Shown: positions 24,348 through 37,470 of the stretch, one piece after another | Layout: every line of letters begins with the position of its first letter | Position numbering within the stretch: position 1 is the stretch's first letter | Assembly: GCF_038396675.1 (NCBI RefSeq) | Contig: NC_088933.1 | Span: 39,183,501-39,247,500, forward strand | DNA length: 64,000 bases | Direction of reading: 5' to 3' | Origin: Hydra vulgaris | Lineage: Eukaryota; Cnidaria; Hydrozoa; Anthoathecata; Hydridae | The notes under the pieces: generated by a model | What the model was told of the DNA's origin: nothing | The model's input: the letters and a program-made list of their open reading frames with translations, nothing else | Database searches by the model: none | Program-made: the position numbers and the translations under genes

Positions 24348-25625
24348 CTAAAGCTGTTTCGCATAATCATTGTGTTTCAAACGACGCTTGTATCGCTTCC
24401 ATACTTGAGAGTGATAGTGGTGAGCACTTTCTCCTGCCTGCTTGGCATATACACCAAGCCTAAACTGACTATACTGAAGAAAAGGAACAAGATGACATAC
24501 TAAAATATGAACTTTCCAGCTAATATTTAAATGGTAGTTAAACTTTTCCAGAAGTTGAAGCTGCACATTTTCAAAAGCTTTTTTAAAATCTAAAACTGAT
24601 TCAGCAATAGATTCTCCAATAAACATGCTAAAACCTTTTGTTTTAATAATTGAAAACTTTTTAAGACAAATAAATACAGGTTGGAGAAATATCATATTTG
24701 GTAATATAGAGGCTGTACTTAGAAGGTTAACTTCTAAATTATCTAATTTATCTAAAAGTCTCTGTGAATTGTTACCATTCAAACCAGTTCCGTGGTAACC
24801 TCTTAAGATTACAACGGAATCTTAAGAGGTTACCACGGATCAAAATCAGGCCACAGTGCAAATAATATTTTTACAAACATAGAAGTAATACCAACAAGAA
24901 TGTGTAACTCTGGTGGAGGAATGAGATGTTCTACTAAAGTTTTTCATCAAAATACACACCTCTAGGTGTTAGGTATTTTTAAACAGCTTCACTCTTACAG
25001 CAAAAGTGAGAAATTTTTTGCCTAAATAGAAATTTAAATTAGAAAAAACTCTGATATTTTATTTGTAATACATATAAAGATCATACATTAATATTTCATA
25101 GACTATGCATTGACTGGCATAAACTCTATGCTAAATTTAAATTATTATTATTTTTTTAAATAATTGAAGAAATAGTTTATTAACTAAAATATTATATAAG
25201 TTATACAATATTTTAAATTTATTTAAGGAAATCATACCTATTGTAAAAAACAAGAAGGACATATCTTTTTAACAATTTTATCAACGATATCTTGATTATT
25301 TGTTGTGATCTGTTCAGATATTTCACTAATATCAGATGATCATCTGAGTTTTTGTCTGTTAATTTGAGATATTTTCTCAATCCAATCATTTAATTTTGAT
25401 GTTTCACCCCTGCTCAATGCATATAAATTTGTTTTGCAAGAATTACAAATGTTTTTTGGATACTCTAAATAAATTTTGAATACGGAGTTGTACTGCGGGA
25501 GTTACTTTAATAAGTTTATGTGATCCTTTTCCAAAGGAAATAAAGCAACATGCACAAATTAGACATTTTTCATCATTTTTGAAACATTTTGCACCAACTT
25601 GAATAGATGATATAATCATTAAGTG
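24348..25625 (-). pseudogene. Transposase-like relic of the nested element, family unknown
   Basis: The minus strand begins near 25620 with MIISSIQVGAKCFKNDEKCL, then ICACCFISFGKGSHKLIKVT, a cysteine-containing N-terminus; stops and frame changes follow. At 24782-24348 a 144-codon open frame reads NLLSTASILPNMIFLQPVFI, later NYHLNISWKVHILVCHLVPF, and ends GVYAKQAGESAHHYHSQVWK with RYKRRLKH. The layout KVHIL-x-HLVPFL ... GxY-KQ-x-ESxHH ... W-RYKR resembles the C-terminal end of several uncharacterised transposon proteins of cnidarians, including the order seen in the relic at 1090-2290 (GEQFxQD ... RYQxRW). The family is not identified. A palindrome at 24790-24838 lies immediately upstream of the open frame. 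Confidence 0.5.
24790..24838. repeat. Palindrome, 21-base perfect arms
   Basis: Arm 24790-24810 (ccgtggtaacctcttaagat plus t) is mirrored exactly at 24818-24838 around a 7-base loop. Confidence 0.92.
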
Positions 25626-26160
25626 ACGTAATTTTTTTAGATATTTTGATTAATTAAATCTAAAATTTCTATGTTTAAAAGTTAGTTTAGATTTTAATAA
25701 TTACTTTAAAATACTTTATTTAACCCAATAATCGTAAATAAATAAAAAAACTTAGAGTAAACCAAAATTTACCCTGGCGGTCTCAGAAGAGCACAGTTAT
25801 TCCGGTATTAATATTTTTCCTATGCCGGTATTATTATTTTTCCTATATTAAAATAAATGAGTAAATAATTTAATTAAAAAATGGTTTGACAATTAAAAAT
25901 TTTTTTCTATTTATTTAAAGAACAAAAAAAATAAAAAAAATAATTCAGTAAAATGTTAGTTATATACTAATCATAGAAAAAGGAAGAAAACAAAGAATTT
26001 TAAGAATTTTAAGGTTCTACTTTTTCTGCGATGGGTTGTTGATATAAGACTTCAGAAAATATAAATTTTTGAGCAAATTATCTCCTATTATTAACCGAAT
26101 TCTGGTGCAGATGAAGCCATTTGCCTAAAATGCTCTCTCCGATTCTTTTTATACAAGTAT

Positions 26161-26284
26161 AACATTTATGATGACATTATCATCAATGTCATCATGAATG
26201 TTATATTTGTATCTAAGTTTGAAACGTCAGCTGAATTGCATTATAAATCTATTGTTATGTAGTAACAATAGATTTATAATGCAA
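26161..26284. repeat. Two neighbouring palindromes in the hAT element
   Basis: aacatttatgatgacatt is mirrored with one or two changes around tatca at 26161-26203. ttgcattataaatctattgt plus ta (26236-26257) is mirrored perfectly at 26263-26284 around tgtag. Confidence 0.88.
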
Positions 26285-26559
26285 GTTGGCCACACTCAGA
26301 TGTTGTATCTGTGGAACAATCCGATAGCAGCTTTGGTAGGTATTTGCGATAGCAGCTTTGGTAGTGATCGGAAAAACATCATAATCTTAATTGGCTTCAT
26401 CATCGTTTGAAATTTATTTTGTGATCCTTTTGTATGTTAGAAAAGCCTCTGGGTGTTATGGCTTCTCTGATGTCATATGACGTGCAGATCATGTTGAGTG
26501 ATAAACTATCACATGCAGTCATCCCAGCTATTATAGTTGATAATTAGTCATCCATTTTA

Positions 26560-26890
26560 TCACTTTTAAAAAGGTCGTTTGCAGCTACAGAAGGTTTTGA
26601 TTTCTATACAAATTCTGAAGAATCTAAAAAAGTGGCGCTACCAATATCATTTTTAATAAATTTAATAGATTTCATGAATTTTTAAATGGGTATGAAGACC
26701 GCTTGCAAAACCTCTATATCTTTTCATTAATTTCTCACTCAATTTACATTTAGCACACTGTCTAAGTTTTTTGTCTTTCACACCGTCCTGGTTTTTCTCT
26801 TACAAAATGAAACCAAGGCGAATCTTGATCATTTGCTTTGGAATGATCCTCGAAATCTTGAATATTCATATCGGTATAAAATACAAATTT
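26560..26890 (-). pseudogene. hAT transposase N-terminus with BED zinc finger, broken
   Basis: On the minus strand, 26870-26670 reads NDQDSPWFHFVREKPG and, after one frame change, KDKKLRQCAKCKLSEKLMKR, then YRGFASGLHTHLKIHEI. The spacing S-x-W-x-HF ... C-x2-C ... H-x4-H is that of a BED-type zinc finger, the usual DNA-binding start of hAT transposases. Beyond it, AANDLFKSDKMDD and IAGMTACDSLSLNMICTSYD can be read before the signal is lost. At least three stops and a frameshift are present. It belongs to the element bounded at 23827 and 27238. Confidence 0.65.
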
Positions 26891-27238
26891 TCCAAAAGTT
26901 TGAAACACGCTAATAAAATGTAAGATTCATACTCTGACTAAAAAAAAATATTTTACTCACCGTTTGGAATTTTTATAATATTTTAATTTCACAATTACAG
27001 CACGTAAAAATAACTTATATCATATAAACAAATTTAATTTTATATGATAAATTTTGTTTCCATTTATAAGATCAATTAAAATATTAAACTTTTTAAACTT
27101 TTGAATGGTGAAATCGTTTTGAATGGTGAAATTATTTCGAATTCCTAAATAACGGTATTCGACCTTCGATATCGGTATTTCTGCTACTTTAAGTCATTTA
27201 AAACACCGGTATCCGGTCTCCCGGTATTCCCAACCCTA

Positions 27239-27494
27239 TTATTTACTCATATCAACTTTATTATTTACAGATTTATCAAAAAAAATATGTTTTTCTTCAT
27301 CAGATATACCAGAACAACTAGTTATGGCTGCGTAATTTATCAAATGACCAATAAACTTCTTCGCGACAAAGAATGCATTTTTTCACAATTTATTTAAACA
27401 CATAACCAAATCTTTAACACTTTTGTTGTTATATAAAGCTCTAAAAGACTCAATATTAAACTTTAACTTTTATGTAAAACTGTTATATTTTCAC
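27239..27494. other. AT-rich spacer, nothing recognised
   Basis: About 250 bases between the hAT right end and the next element. No gene or repeat is evident. Confidence 0.5.
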
Positions 27495-27497
27495 TTA

Positions 27498-28577
27498 GGG
27501 GTCTTCCATAAAGTACGTACGCCAAAAATTTTGAAATTTGACACCATCCTCCCCTATTGCCATGCGTACTTTTTAGTCCCCTTCCCCCTTAAAAAGTACG
27601 TACGTTTTTCAAATACCTTCCCCAATAACTTTTTTTCAATAAAAAAATTTATTGAAAAAAAAAGGTGGTGGAGTACCTTAGATTAGTATCTTACTTTATA
27701 CGACCCTAAAGCCTTTTGTTTGCGGCAAAGGATCCCATTTTTAAAAACTTGTTTAAATATGTACACTTTTTCAATGTGATCGCTCGGCCGAGAGGTTAAT
27801 GCTATGTACTTAGACGGCGGAGGCCTGAGTTTGTTTCCTGTTACTATTCTGTTGTACTTTTTTTTTGTTTTAATAAAGAATTAAATAAAAATAAACTATA
27901 CTTAATACGGACGTTTTTCTTAAACACCCCTCTTTAGTAAGCCCGTTACAAACAAGTCTTACGCGAGATCATTAATATTGAAAACAAAGCCTGAAACCCA
28001 GTGCCAAGGGTAGTCTACCAATACCCCTTAATTGTTGGGGAAGGGGGAGGAGCAGCAAATTTTGTGCCCTTTCACGTTTTTTTGGGGTGCTTCCAACCCA
28101 TTAGCCACGGCACTGCTAAAACCTGTTTTTTGTTGACTCAAAAAATAGTTTGCCTGAAATATGCTTTACTTAGGGCTAGTATAGAAAGGGTGGCATGTGT
28201 GCATGGGCTCCCACAGGATTTTTTGATGTTCCAGGTAGGACACTTTCACACATTGTGCAAACTCCAAACTTAAGTATGTTTATACCTATGCCAAATGAGA
28301 AGGCCTTGCAAAAATTTGGAATGGCAGAAGTCTGGGAACAAAAAGCCTTAAAACAATTGCTTAAAACTGAATTTTAACAAATTTTAAACAATTGCTTAAA
28401 ACTGAATTTTAACTTTTCTATTGATTAGCTGGTTAATTGTGATAAATTAGAAAATCAAAGTACGTACTTTTAAATTGAACCCTCCCCCCCCCCTCCCATA
28501 CGCTTCCGTCCGCTTTTTAAAGACCTTCCCTCTCCCCCTTATCCCCCTATGAGCGTACGTACTTTATGGACGACCCC
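27498..28577. mobile_element. Non-autonomous element with GGGGTC ends and TTA flanks
   Basis: The left end is ggggtcttccataaagtacg (then tacgcc). The right end, read in reverse, is ggggtcgtccataaagtacg (then tacgct), 19 of 20 matching. Both ends are bordered by TTA (27495-27497 and 28578-28580), consistent with a short target duplication. Additional gtacgtac motifs and C-rich runs (cccctcccc type) lie inside each end. The interior has no transposase. It contains a tRNA-like segment at 27779-27850 and open frames without motifs at 28001-28377. Confidence 0.7.
27779..27850 (+). repeat. tRNA-like sequence (possible SINE head)
   Basis: tcggccgagaggttaatgc resembles an A box, and gcctgagtttgtttcctgtt about 30 bases later a weak B box. 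A T-rich run follows. The cloverleaf is poor and it lies within another element, so it is at best a tRNA-derived relic and not a working tRNA gene. Confidence 0.3.
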
Positions 28578-28682
28578 TTAACAAGTAAATGCATATAAAA
28601 ATGTTAAATTACAGAGCATTTTGAGGTGCTTTAGACTTAACTTTAATGTAAAACATCTAAAAATCTCATTCAGATGCTAAGT

Positions 28683-28975
28683 AGTGGTGTAGTGGTAAAA
28701 GCGGTAGTGGTGTAGTGCGGTAGTGGTGTAGTGGTAAAAGCGCTCGCTTCATAAGCGAGAGGTTCCGAGTTCGATCCCCACCACGTCCCTGGTAGTACCG
28801 CGCTCAACTTGTTTCTCCGCGCAGCGGCCTTGTTCGCCAAGGTTCGTGTTTCGGAGCTATAGAGTTGAGAGAGGGTTATTAACCATTAATAAGTAGCCTC
28901 CTCATCTGTAGTGGCCTTTTCGGCCTTGAGGAGGTAAATATATAAAAATAAAAAATAAAAAAAAAGTAAAAATAT
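28683..28975 (+). mobile_element. tRNA-headed SINE (family 2)
   Basis: The tRNA-like head has an A box (gtggtgtagtggtaaaagcg), a hairpin gctcgctt-cat-aagcgag in anticodon position (reading CAT), and a B box (gagttcgatccccaccac). The A-box segment is repeated about three times upstream (28685-28740), as if the 5' end had been locally re-copied. A body of about 150 bases with its own hairpins follows (ctccgcgcagcgg; gcctcctcatctg ... cggccttgaggagg), then an A-rich tail from 28937. The body differs from the family at 11279, 20575 and 34557, so this is a separate SINE family. Confidence 0.7.
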
Positions 28976-29884
28976 AACGATTTTACATTAAAAATGTTAC
29001 CGGTTAGAAACGTTACCGGTAAGTAACTTGTCGAACCCAAGGTGCAACGTGCGTGTGCATACTAATATTTTATCCTACGTACAATATTGTAGAAGATTTT
29101 TTAAATATACGTAATAATTTTAAAATGAGCTGGACAAATAGTCCTTTGACAGGGACACTGGGACACAGAGCTTAAAACCGGGACATTTCCTGGTGTACTG
29201 GGACGTATAGCAACACTACACTACATTCGATAAACTTTGCTTTATTTAAATTATTAAAAATTTATTCAAATGATTAAGGGTTTTTGCGAATAATTAAGGC
29301 TTTACTTTAACAATTAAGGATTCATTTTTATGTATTAGCGGAACCGAGAGAACCTTTTTGATCAAACGTTTCTGCAACTTTTATTTGCCGTCTAATAGAA
29401 AATCAGATCATGTGAATCCCAAAAAAAAAAAAAAGATTTTTTTGACTTTATTACGGTAAACAAAATAAAACCATGCTAAAAACGTTTAATTAAATAGGTT
29501 CCACTTATTTTAAAAAATAAATCCTGAAATACGTGTCTCAGCGGTTTTTTAAGCATAGCAAAGAAGAGAAATATTTTGATTTTTTTTAAACTACTTTTTT
29601 TAACATTGAACCCGTAGATACTTTTCATTTAATTAATTTCTGCATTTTAAGAGCTTTGTTTCCACTTCAATTGAAATTGGTACCGATAAAATCCAGAAAA
29701 CCAAATTATCTTTATTGAACCTTTATTTATTCGACCAAAAAAAAAAAAAATTGGTATTCCCTAATGCTTACATTATTTTAAGGGTGTTTCTCTCTGCTTT
29801 GCTTACAAATTATACAAGACAAATGTCCTTTTCAACATTAAAGATAGTATAGTATTGCTACAATTTTACTAGTGGGTAGAAACC
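28976..29884. other. AT-rich stretch without recognisable gene
   Basis: Contains duplicated gttaccggt motifs at 28998-29020. A block at 29150-29215 (gggacactgggacacag, aaccgggacatttcc, actgggacgtatagc) has the look of a transposon terminus, but no partner end was found. Confidence 0.4.
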
Positions 29885-30250
29885 AGTGGCGGGTCTAGGG
29901 GATATCTGCGATGCCCAGGATTCTTGAAATGCAGAAATTTATTTAGAAATTTATGTAGATCTATAAGGTTCTTGGGCACGTAATGTGATTGCAACAGAAT
30001 TCATACCTGGAAGACGGACGAGGAGTTCAATATTATGTATTTTTGACTAAAAAAAGCGTATTGGGTGTTAAGTGATCTACTTATGCAATGACTAGTAAAA
30101 AACATTTCATTTGTTTTCATCAGGTAATACATACCTAACAACAAAATGAGTTGATCTACGTGCGAGATGTCTATGGTTGAATCGACAATGATTGAATAAT
30201 GTTTGTCAGCTTTAAATTTTATAACTGCCTGCAAGAAACTTGCCAATAAA
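29885..30250 (-). pseudogene. hAT (ZMYM1/DUF4371-like) fragment with one terminus
   Basis: The minus strand at 30246-30001 reads ASFLQAVIKFKADKHYSIIV, then DSTIDISHVDQLILLLGMYY. YSIxxDSTxDISHVDQLxxxxRY is the segment that carries the first catalytic aspartate in DUF4371-type hAT transposases. About 100 bases away, cagtggcgggtctaggggat (29885) has the form of the cagtggcggatctagg end known from such elements. The rest of the gene and the opposite end are missing, so this is an internally deleted copy. Confidence 0.6.
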
Positions 30251-30700
30251 AAAAATTTACTCTAAAATTGTCAAATGCTCTTTTAAAGCAATTTCAAAGG
30301 ATATTAAAATTATAAAGTTGATATATAACTACCAATTATTTGTAACAGTGAATTGCTAAGTAACAAAGTTTTTTTGTGTGTATTTATTTGCCTTCAATAA
30401 AAATTACAATTACAGAATAGCTTTATTTCAAAGGTAAACGGCAGGACTTCCAGAAGATCATACAATCTTATCATGAAGCCCTTTACAATATCAAATATAA
30501 TAATAATAATAAATAATAATTTATAATAGTAAACAATTTAACCAATAAAAATAAATCAGCATAAACTTTATATAACTCTGCATTTAAAATACATATATAC
30601 TGGATAAATTATATGAAACATAAGAACCTAAAACAAGAAAAAATATTTTCTACATAAAAGATAACTTCTATTAATTTTCGTTTGAAAGAAGGTTTAGTCT
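30251..30700. other. AT-rich stretch, possible LINE 3' tail
   Basis: No coding sequence apart from weak continuation of the LINE relic. A short (taa)n run lies at 30500-30530. Confidence 0.4.
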
Positions 30701-30789
30701 ATTTCAAAGATAAATCAAAACTTGGCAAAACTATTTTTATTTCATAAATAAATAATAACTGTGAATAAATAAGGAATGCGTTAAGAAAT

Positions 30790-31165
30790 AAATGTTCAAA
30801 TTTAGTTTGGCAGAAAAGTTCTTGTAGATTTTTTCCATTGCAAAGATTGCATTTGTTTATGGATTTTACATTATGAAAGGTTTATAAATACATCAGGAAA
30901 TAAATGATTCTTACATTTAAACATGAAACATACATAAAATATTATAAACATATAGTTCGTATACATTTAAGACTTTCATTTCTCTCAGAAGTGGTTTTGA
31001 ATTTGAAAAACAATTTACAAAATTAATTGAGCAAGCTGCCTATTTATAATGCTGATAAAGAGATTTAAGTTTAGTTTTGTGCGCGCTACCCCATACAATA
31101 TTTGCATAATTTAAATGGCAGTGGATAAACGAATAATATAGTTGTTTTAATTGTTGTTTATTTAA
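30790..31165 (-). pseudogene. LINE reverse transcriptase C-terminal relic (part 1, split by piggyBac)
   Basis: The minus strand from 31161 reads NKQQLKQLYYSFIHCHLNYA, then NIVWGSAHKTKLKSLYQHYK. This matches the motif order of the LINE fragment at 8725-8976 very closely (QLYYSFIHCHINYANIAWGSAYK). The frame continues with stops to about 30790. The piggyBac element lies exactly between this part and its continuation at 34146-34260. Joining the two over a single TTAA gives the uninterrupted reading DILNKQQLKQLYYS. Confidence 0.75.
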
Positions 31166-31396
31166 CCCTGGTGTACACAACCAAATTTACTAACATTGTT
31201 AGACAACCAGGGTACCGGGGTACCCAATTTTTCGTAATTTAAAATGTAAATTCTATGCAAACTATAATTTAAATTATTTTTTTATTGTTTATTGTTATAC
31301 ATTGTTTTATTTAAAATAGTTTTTCCATTATTATTCAAGTTATAATGCTGGAATAATATAATATTAAGATAACAATAGAAAATTAACAACTGAGTT

Positions 31397-33832
<2,436 letters not shown>

Positions 33833-34145
33833 CTTTTTTTATAAACTTTATATTTTATTTAGAAAAATGTAGCAAATTGATAACTTAGTTTTTAAGTTCA
33901 ACCAATCTTGAGATTTCTTATTGCGGGTACCAGGGTACCCGGTTGCGTCCACAAACCATGTTCACTTCAAACTTATATATTTTAAGAAATTTTTTTGTTT
34001 CTGGTATTTTTTATGCACAACTATGTTAAATTTTAGCCATATAATGTGTATCTAAATGCCCAAAGTAAAATATTATCTACAAACTTATTTACATTAAAAA
34101 ATGTGCTATAGTGGGCACCCGGGTACCCGGTTGTGCACACAAGGG

Positions 34146-34260
34146 TTAAGATATCGTGACCTTAGAATAATATGGTTCTATCTCCATATTTTAACGTTGT
34201 GAGAATATAACTTTTGATTTTTAATTATTTAATTGTTTCACAGTTGTTGTTGTTTATAAT
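34146..34260 (-). pseudogene. LINE reverse transcriptase relic (part 2, beyond piggyBac)
   Basis: Continuation of the fragment at 30790-31165. Read on the minus strand it ends ...GHDIL directly at the TTAA, and the first part resumes with NKQQLKQLYYS. The piece is short, AT-rich and has a stop. Confidence 0.5.
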
Positions 34261-34556
34261 AATAAAATATATATTTTTTATTCTATTTATTTTTTATAAT
34301 TAATCTTACAATATTATTTTCATAATTTTTAAAATTGCTTGTTTACAAATTTATAGTTAATTCCAACTTTATTAAATAAGGTTGAAATTAACTATGAAAA
34401 AACAAAAACTAAGAATTTTTAAAATTATATAAATAATAATAATAAGATTAATATATTATAATTATATAATTTTGAACACAAAAATATTGTTATAACTAAC
34501 AACAGAAAATTAAATTTATTTACCATGAAAATTTGGAGATAGATTCTAATAATTTG
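34261..34556. other. AT-rich stretch, nothing recognised
   Basis: About 300 bases. Contains an inverted pair, ttatagttaattccaactt at 34350-34370 and aaggttgaaattaactat at 34379-34396, that forms a loose hairpin. Confidence 0.5.
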
Positions 34557-34763
34557 AGCAGCCGTGGCGCAGTGGTTAGAGTTCTGGCTCAGAACTCAGA
34601 GGTCCTGGGTTCGACGCCGGCTCTAGCCCAATAAGCGAAATTGGTAAGGAAGGAGGCGTGAACCTCTAGTTAAATGCTCTCCCGCGGTGCTCCGTGATAA
34701 TACCGTAAGGACTTCCTGGGAGCACCTAAACAACCTAAAAATAAATAAAAAAATAAAAAAAAA
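34557..34763 (+). mobile_element. tRNA-derived SINE (family 1), full-length
   Basis: A full tRNA-like head with A box (gtggcgcagtggttagagt) and B box (gggttcgacgcc) is followed by the family body (ggtaaggaaggaggcgtgaa, taaatgctctcccgcggtg, ctccgtgataataccg, ggacttcctgggagcacct) and an A-rich tail with a few T interruptions. It is the most complete copy of the family in the window. Confidence 0.88.
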
Positions 34764-34808
34764 TAATTCTCATTTACCGATATGCTTTTTGTCTAATCCC
34801 AACTTATA

Positions 34809-36411
34809 CACTGAGGCATATTCGTTGAGACGCATCAATTTTTTTCTCTTTGTCTTAATTTTTTTCTATGAATTGTCAACTGATATGCATGCAAGTTATT
34901 TTCAAAATAATTGTTGTGTTGTGGGCTAATAAAAATCACAAAAAAATTTTTTCTATGTGTCTTTATTAACATGAGAGTATGTTTGATATTCGAAAGTACA
35001 TTTTTTAATTGGAATATATCTATAGACGCAGTCATATTTTTGACATTAAAAGATGGAAATTAGTGATGCGTATGCCCTCCATTACACTGGATCACCTCAA
35101 AAATTCTGCCTTTCATTGACTCCACTAGTCGTTGAAGTGTAGTTTGATCCAACTCAGACCATGCTTCAAGGATTTTACACTTTAACTCAGTAACAGTTTT
35201 AAATTGGTGTCCGGCTGCTTTAGCGTCATAAACTTTTCTTGATAGCATTCCCCACACGTTCTCGATTAGATTTAAATCCGGGCTACAAGCTAACCATTTG
35301 AGATCCGGGATGTCGTGGTCTTTAAACCATTTCATAAAATGCCTAGATGTGTGAATTGCAGCATTATCTTGCTGAAATATGGCATTATCGTCCATGTTTT
35401 CATCCATATAAGTTATGAGAACATCATCCAACATTTCTGTATACTTTATCGAGTTCATTTTAGGTAAACCACAACACTGAGTCAATTTTCCTGAATAAAA
35501 AAATCCACCCCAAACCATTAAACTTCCTCCTCCATAATTTAGTTTTGTTTGTGGGTCATTTATTCCTCTTAGATCACACCAATACAATTGTAAGAGTCCG
35601 GACCATCTAAATTTAACTTTTTTTTATCTGAAAATATTACGTTTTGCCACTCATGAGTCCAATGCATATGGTTATTAGCAAACTGTAATCTAGGAATTTT
35701 ATGGTGTTTTTTTAACATTGGTTTTTGGTGTGGTTTCTTCCACTTTACGTTTGGTATTGTACGTAGAATATGTTCAACAAGTTTATTGGTGACAGGCAAT
35801 AATAATTTATCCTATATTTGTGTTGCATTCAATTTATTTTTGGTTGCTTCGAAGCAAATTCGATTAATTTGCCGATTTTTTAATACTTTGTTGCCGTTTG
35901 TTGCTTTTTTTTACACCGTAATTGTCAACTTTTGCAATGTAGTTTCGTACAACATGGTCAGATCTTCCAATTTTTCTTGCTATTTTTCGTATAGAAAGTG
36001 CTGGTGAGATTTCTGAGCCACGATATAAATTAATTTGTATTTGTATCTGTCAAATACTTTCCTTTAGACATTTCGTAAAATGCAATAAAAATGATACTGG
36101 CAGAGCAAAAGATCAAATTACACTAAAATTTATCAATTTATTTGTGTAAAAGTGATTAAAAATCAATAAATACCGTTATTAACCTGATTACGTCTATAGA
36201 TATATTCCAATTAAAAAATGTGCTTTTGTATATCAAACATACTCTCGTGTTAATAAAGACACATAGAAAATTTTTTTTTTGTGGTTTTTAGTAGCCCACA
36301 ACACAACAATTAGTTTGATAATAACTTGCATGCATATCAGTTGACAATACATAGAAAAAAATTAAGATAAAGAGAAAAAAATTGATGCGTCTAAACGAAT
36401 ATGCCTCAGTG
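34809..36411 (-). mobile_element. Tc1-type transposon, 1.6 kb, long inverted repeats
   Basis: Both ends start cactgaggcatattcgtt and are flanked by TA (34807-34808, 36412-36413), the Tc1/mariner target. The inverted repeats are about 225 bases long (34809-35030 and 36184-36411), with small indels. They include motifs such as caactgatatgcatgcaagt, and the stretch around attaaaaaatgtgctttt/agtacattttttaattgga near their inner ends. One transposase gene lies between them on the minus strand. Overall size and arrangement fit Tc1 elements with extended (IR/DR-like) termini. Confidence 0.93.
35060..36071 (-). pseudogene. Tc1 transposase (DD34E), broken
   Basis: From an ATG at 36071 the protein starts MSKGKYLTDTN and hits a stop. 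The helix-turn-helix follows (LSIRKIARKIGRSDHVVRNY). At 35799-35575 the first catalytic motif region reads NVIFSDKKKLNLDGPDSY, where family members usually have FSDE-K. After a frameshift near 35575, 35587-35060 continues with YWCDLRGIND, NYGGGSLMVWGGFF, then AIFQQDNAAIHTSRHFMKWF and LACSPDLNLIENVWGMLSRK. Between the aspartate of QQDN and the glutamate of LIEN there are exactly 34 residues, the DD34E spacing of Tc1. The second and third catalytic residues are present. A few stops and one frameshift make the gene inactive. Confidence 0.9.
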
Positions 36412-36549
36412 TATTACTTAATAAATAATAAATGATGTGTATTCTAAGCAATCAGTTTAGCAAATATGATATTTTGAACTTTTAATTTAACAAATTTAAC
36501 AAGTTTTTACTTTTAATTTTTAAGATTTAAGATAGAATAACAATTTTTG

Positions 36550-37470
36550 TCAAATTCTCTCAAGAGTACAAAAGGGAGATTCTAACGTCACGATATGTAG
36601 AACTTTATATATAATTTCAATATTTTTAGCAACTTTCATGGAGATATTATTGATTTGTTGTTTCCAAGATAAGTTTTCATCTTGAAGAACTCCAAAAAGT
36701 TTTGTAATTTGGTAAACATTTTTTTCTGGATATTTGATAAAAAAGTGTCCGTTTTGTTTTATCAATATTAAGGGGCAATCTGGTTTTCTTAAACCAAAAT
36801 GAAATTTATTTAATTCTTGTGTCATATTATTAAAAATTGTATTTATGTTTTGATGAGATTGGAATAGGCAAGTCATTGTGTCATCAGCAAAAATTATAGT
36901 GGTTAAGTTAGAGACTTTGTCAAGGTCATTTATATATATTAAAAATAATAGGGGCTCAACTTTGGATCCCTGTTTATCCTGGACTCTTCTTTGCCTTTGT
37001 TAACCAATGTAAAATGTAGTGGGACACTACATTTTACATTGATTAAAAAAGGCGAAGAAGAGTCTCAGATATTAACGAACTGCTCACGATTACTAAGATA
37101 GCTTTTGAACCAGCTTAGATATTTATCTCTAATTCCAAAGAGTTCTAATTTTTTAATAGCATGTGGTAATCGACAGTATCAAAAGCTTTAGACGAATTGA
37201 TGAGTACTTCTAGGGTATAATAAGAATTTTTAAAACAATCAGAAATGCTACTTGTTAGTATGGCGTGTTTAGTAGAATTGTTTCTCTGGAAACCAAATTG
37301 ATTGTTATATATAAGTTTAATATCAACAAAATAATTGCAGACTCTTTTATACATTATTCTTTCTAATATTTTAAAGAAAACTGGAAGAAATGAAATCGGA
37401 CGATAATTTGTAATGTTGCAATGGTAATCTGATTTAAAAATAGAAGTTATTTTGTTACTTTTAGAGAGTC
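36550..37470 (-). pseudogene. LINE reverse transcriptase core relic (CR1/Jockey-like)
   Basis: The minus strand at 37354-37145 reads YKRVCNYFVDIKLIYNNQFG, then FQRNNSTKHAILT, and EVLINSSKAFDTVDYHMLLK. These are the QFGFRxxxST-HA and D-SKAFDTVDHxxLL motifs of non-LTR reverse transcriptases. After a palindrome (36982-37064) the frame gives QGSKVEPLLFLIYINDLDKV, then SNLTTIIFADDTMTCLFQSH, with the catalytic FADD intact, and 36876-36550 continues to LFGVLQDENLSWKQQINNIS. The C-terminal part seen in the other LINE relics is missing. Frameshifts and the palindrome inactivate it. Confidence 0.85.
36982..37064. repeat. Palindrome of 40-base arms inside the LINE relic
   Basis: Left arm 36982-37021 (starts gactcttctttgcctttgtt) is mirrored at 37025-37064 around a 3-base loop, with about four differences. 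It sits between the SKAFDTVD and FADD coding blocks, where family members have continuous coding sequence. Confidence 0.88.

Larger units (their letters stand above)
23873..25794 (-). mobile_element. Nested DNA transposon with about 43-bp terminal inverted repeats
   Basis: The left terminus runs gtgctctcttgagaccgcca and then gggtaaattttggtttactc (23873-23916). The right terminus (25751-25794) is its reverse complement, differing only around the tctctt/tcttct positions. The interior is 1.9 kb with minus-strand coding relics (24348-25625). I cannot assign a superfamily from these ends. Flanking sequence on both sides is hAT subterminal DNA containing ggtatt/aatacc motifs, so this element inserted into the hAT copy. 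Confidence 0.75.
23827..27238 (-). mobile_element. hAT DNA transposon, 3.4 kb, with nested element
   Basis: The left end starts cagggtttggaataccgg. The right end, in reverse, starts tagggttgggaataccgg: 16 of 18 bases agree, and CAGGG-type ends are typical of hAT elements. The flanking octamers ttgttttc (23819-23826) and ttatttac (27239-27246) agree at 6 of 8 positions, fitting a decayed 8-bp target duplication. Several accggtat motifs lie near both ends (23840-23870, 25800-25845, 27150-27235). A BED-type zinc-finger relic sits on the minus strand at 26660-26880. A second transposon (23873-25794) has inserted close to the left end. Confidence 0.6.

Noticed and set aside
28001..28377. Two plus-strand open frames of 60-90 codons
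   Set aside because: No motifs, low-complexity parts, located within a non-autonomous element.
34557..34640. Functional tRNA gene (also 28720-28790)
   Set aside because: A and B boxes are present, but the cloverleaf is imperfect and a SINE body and A-tail follow. Related copies with the same body exist, or a body of the same type follows, so these are SINE heads.
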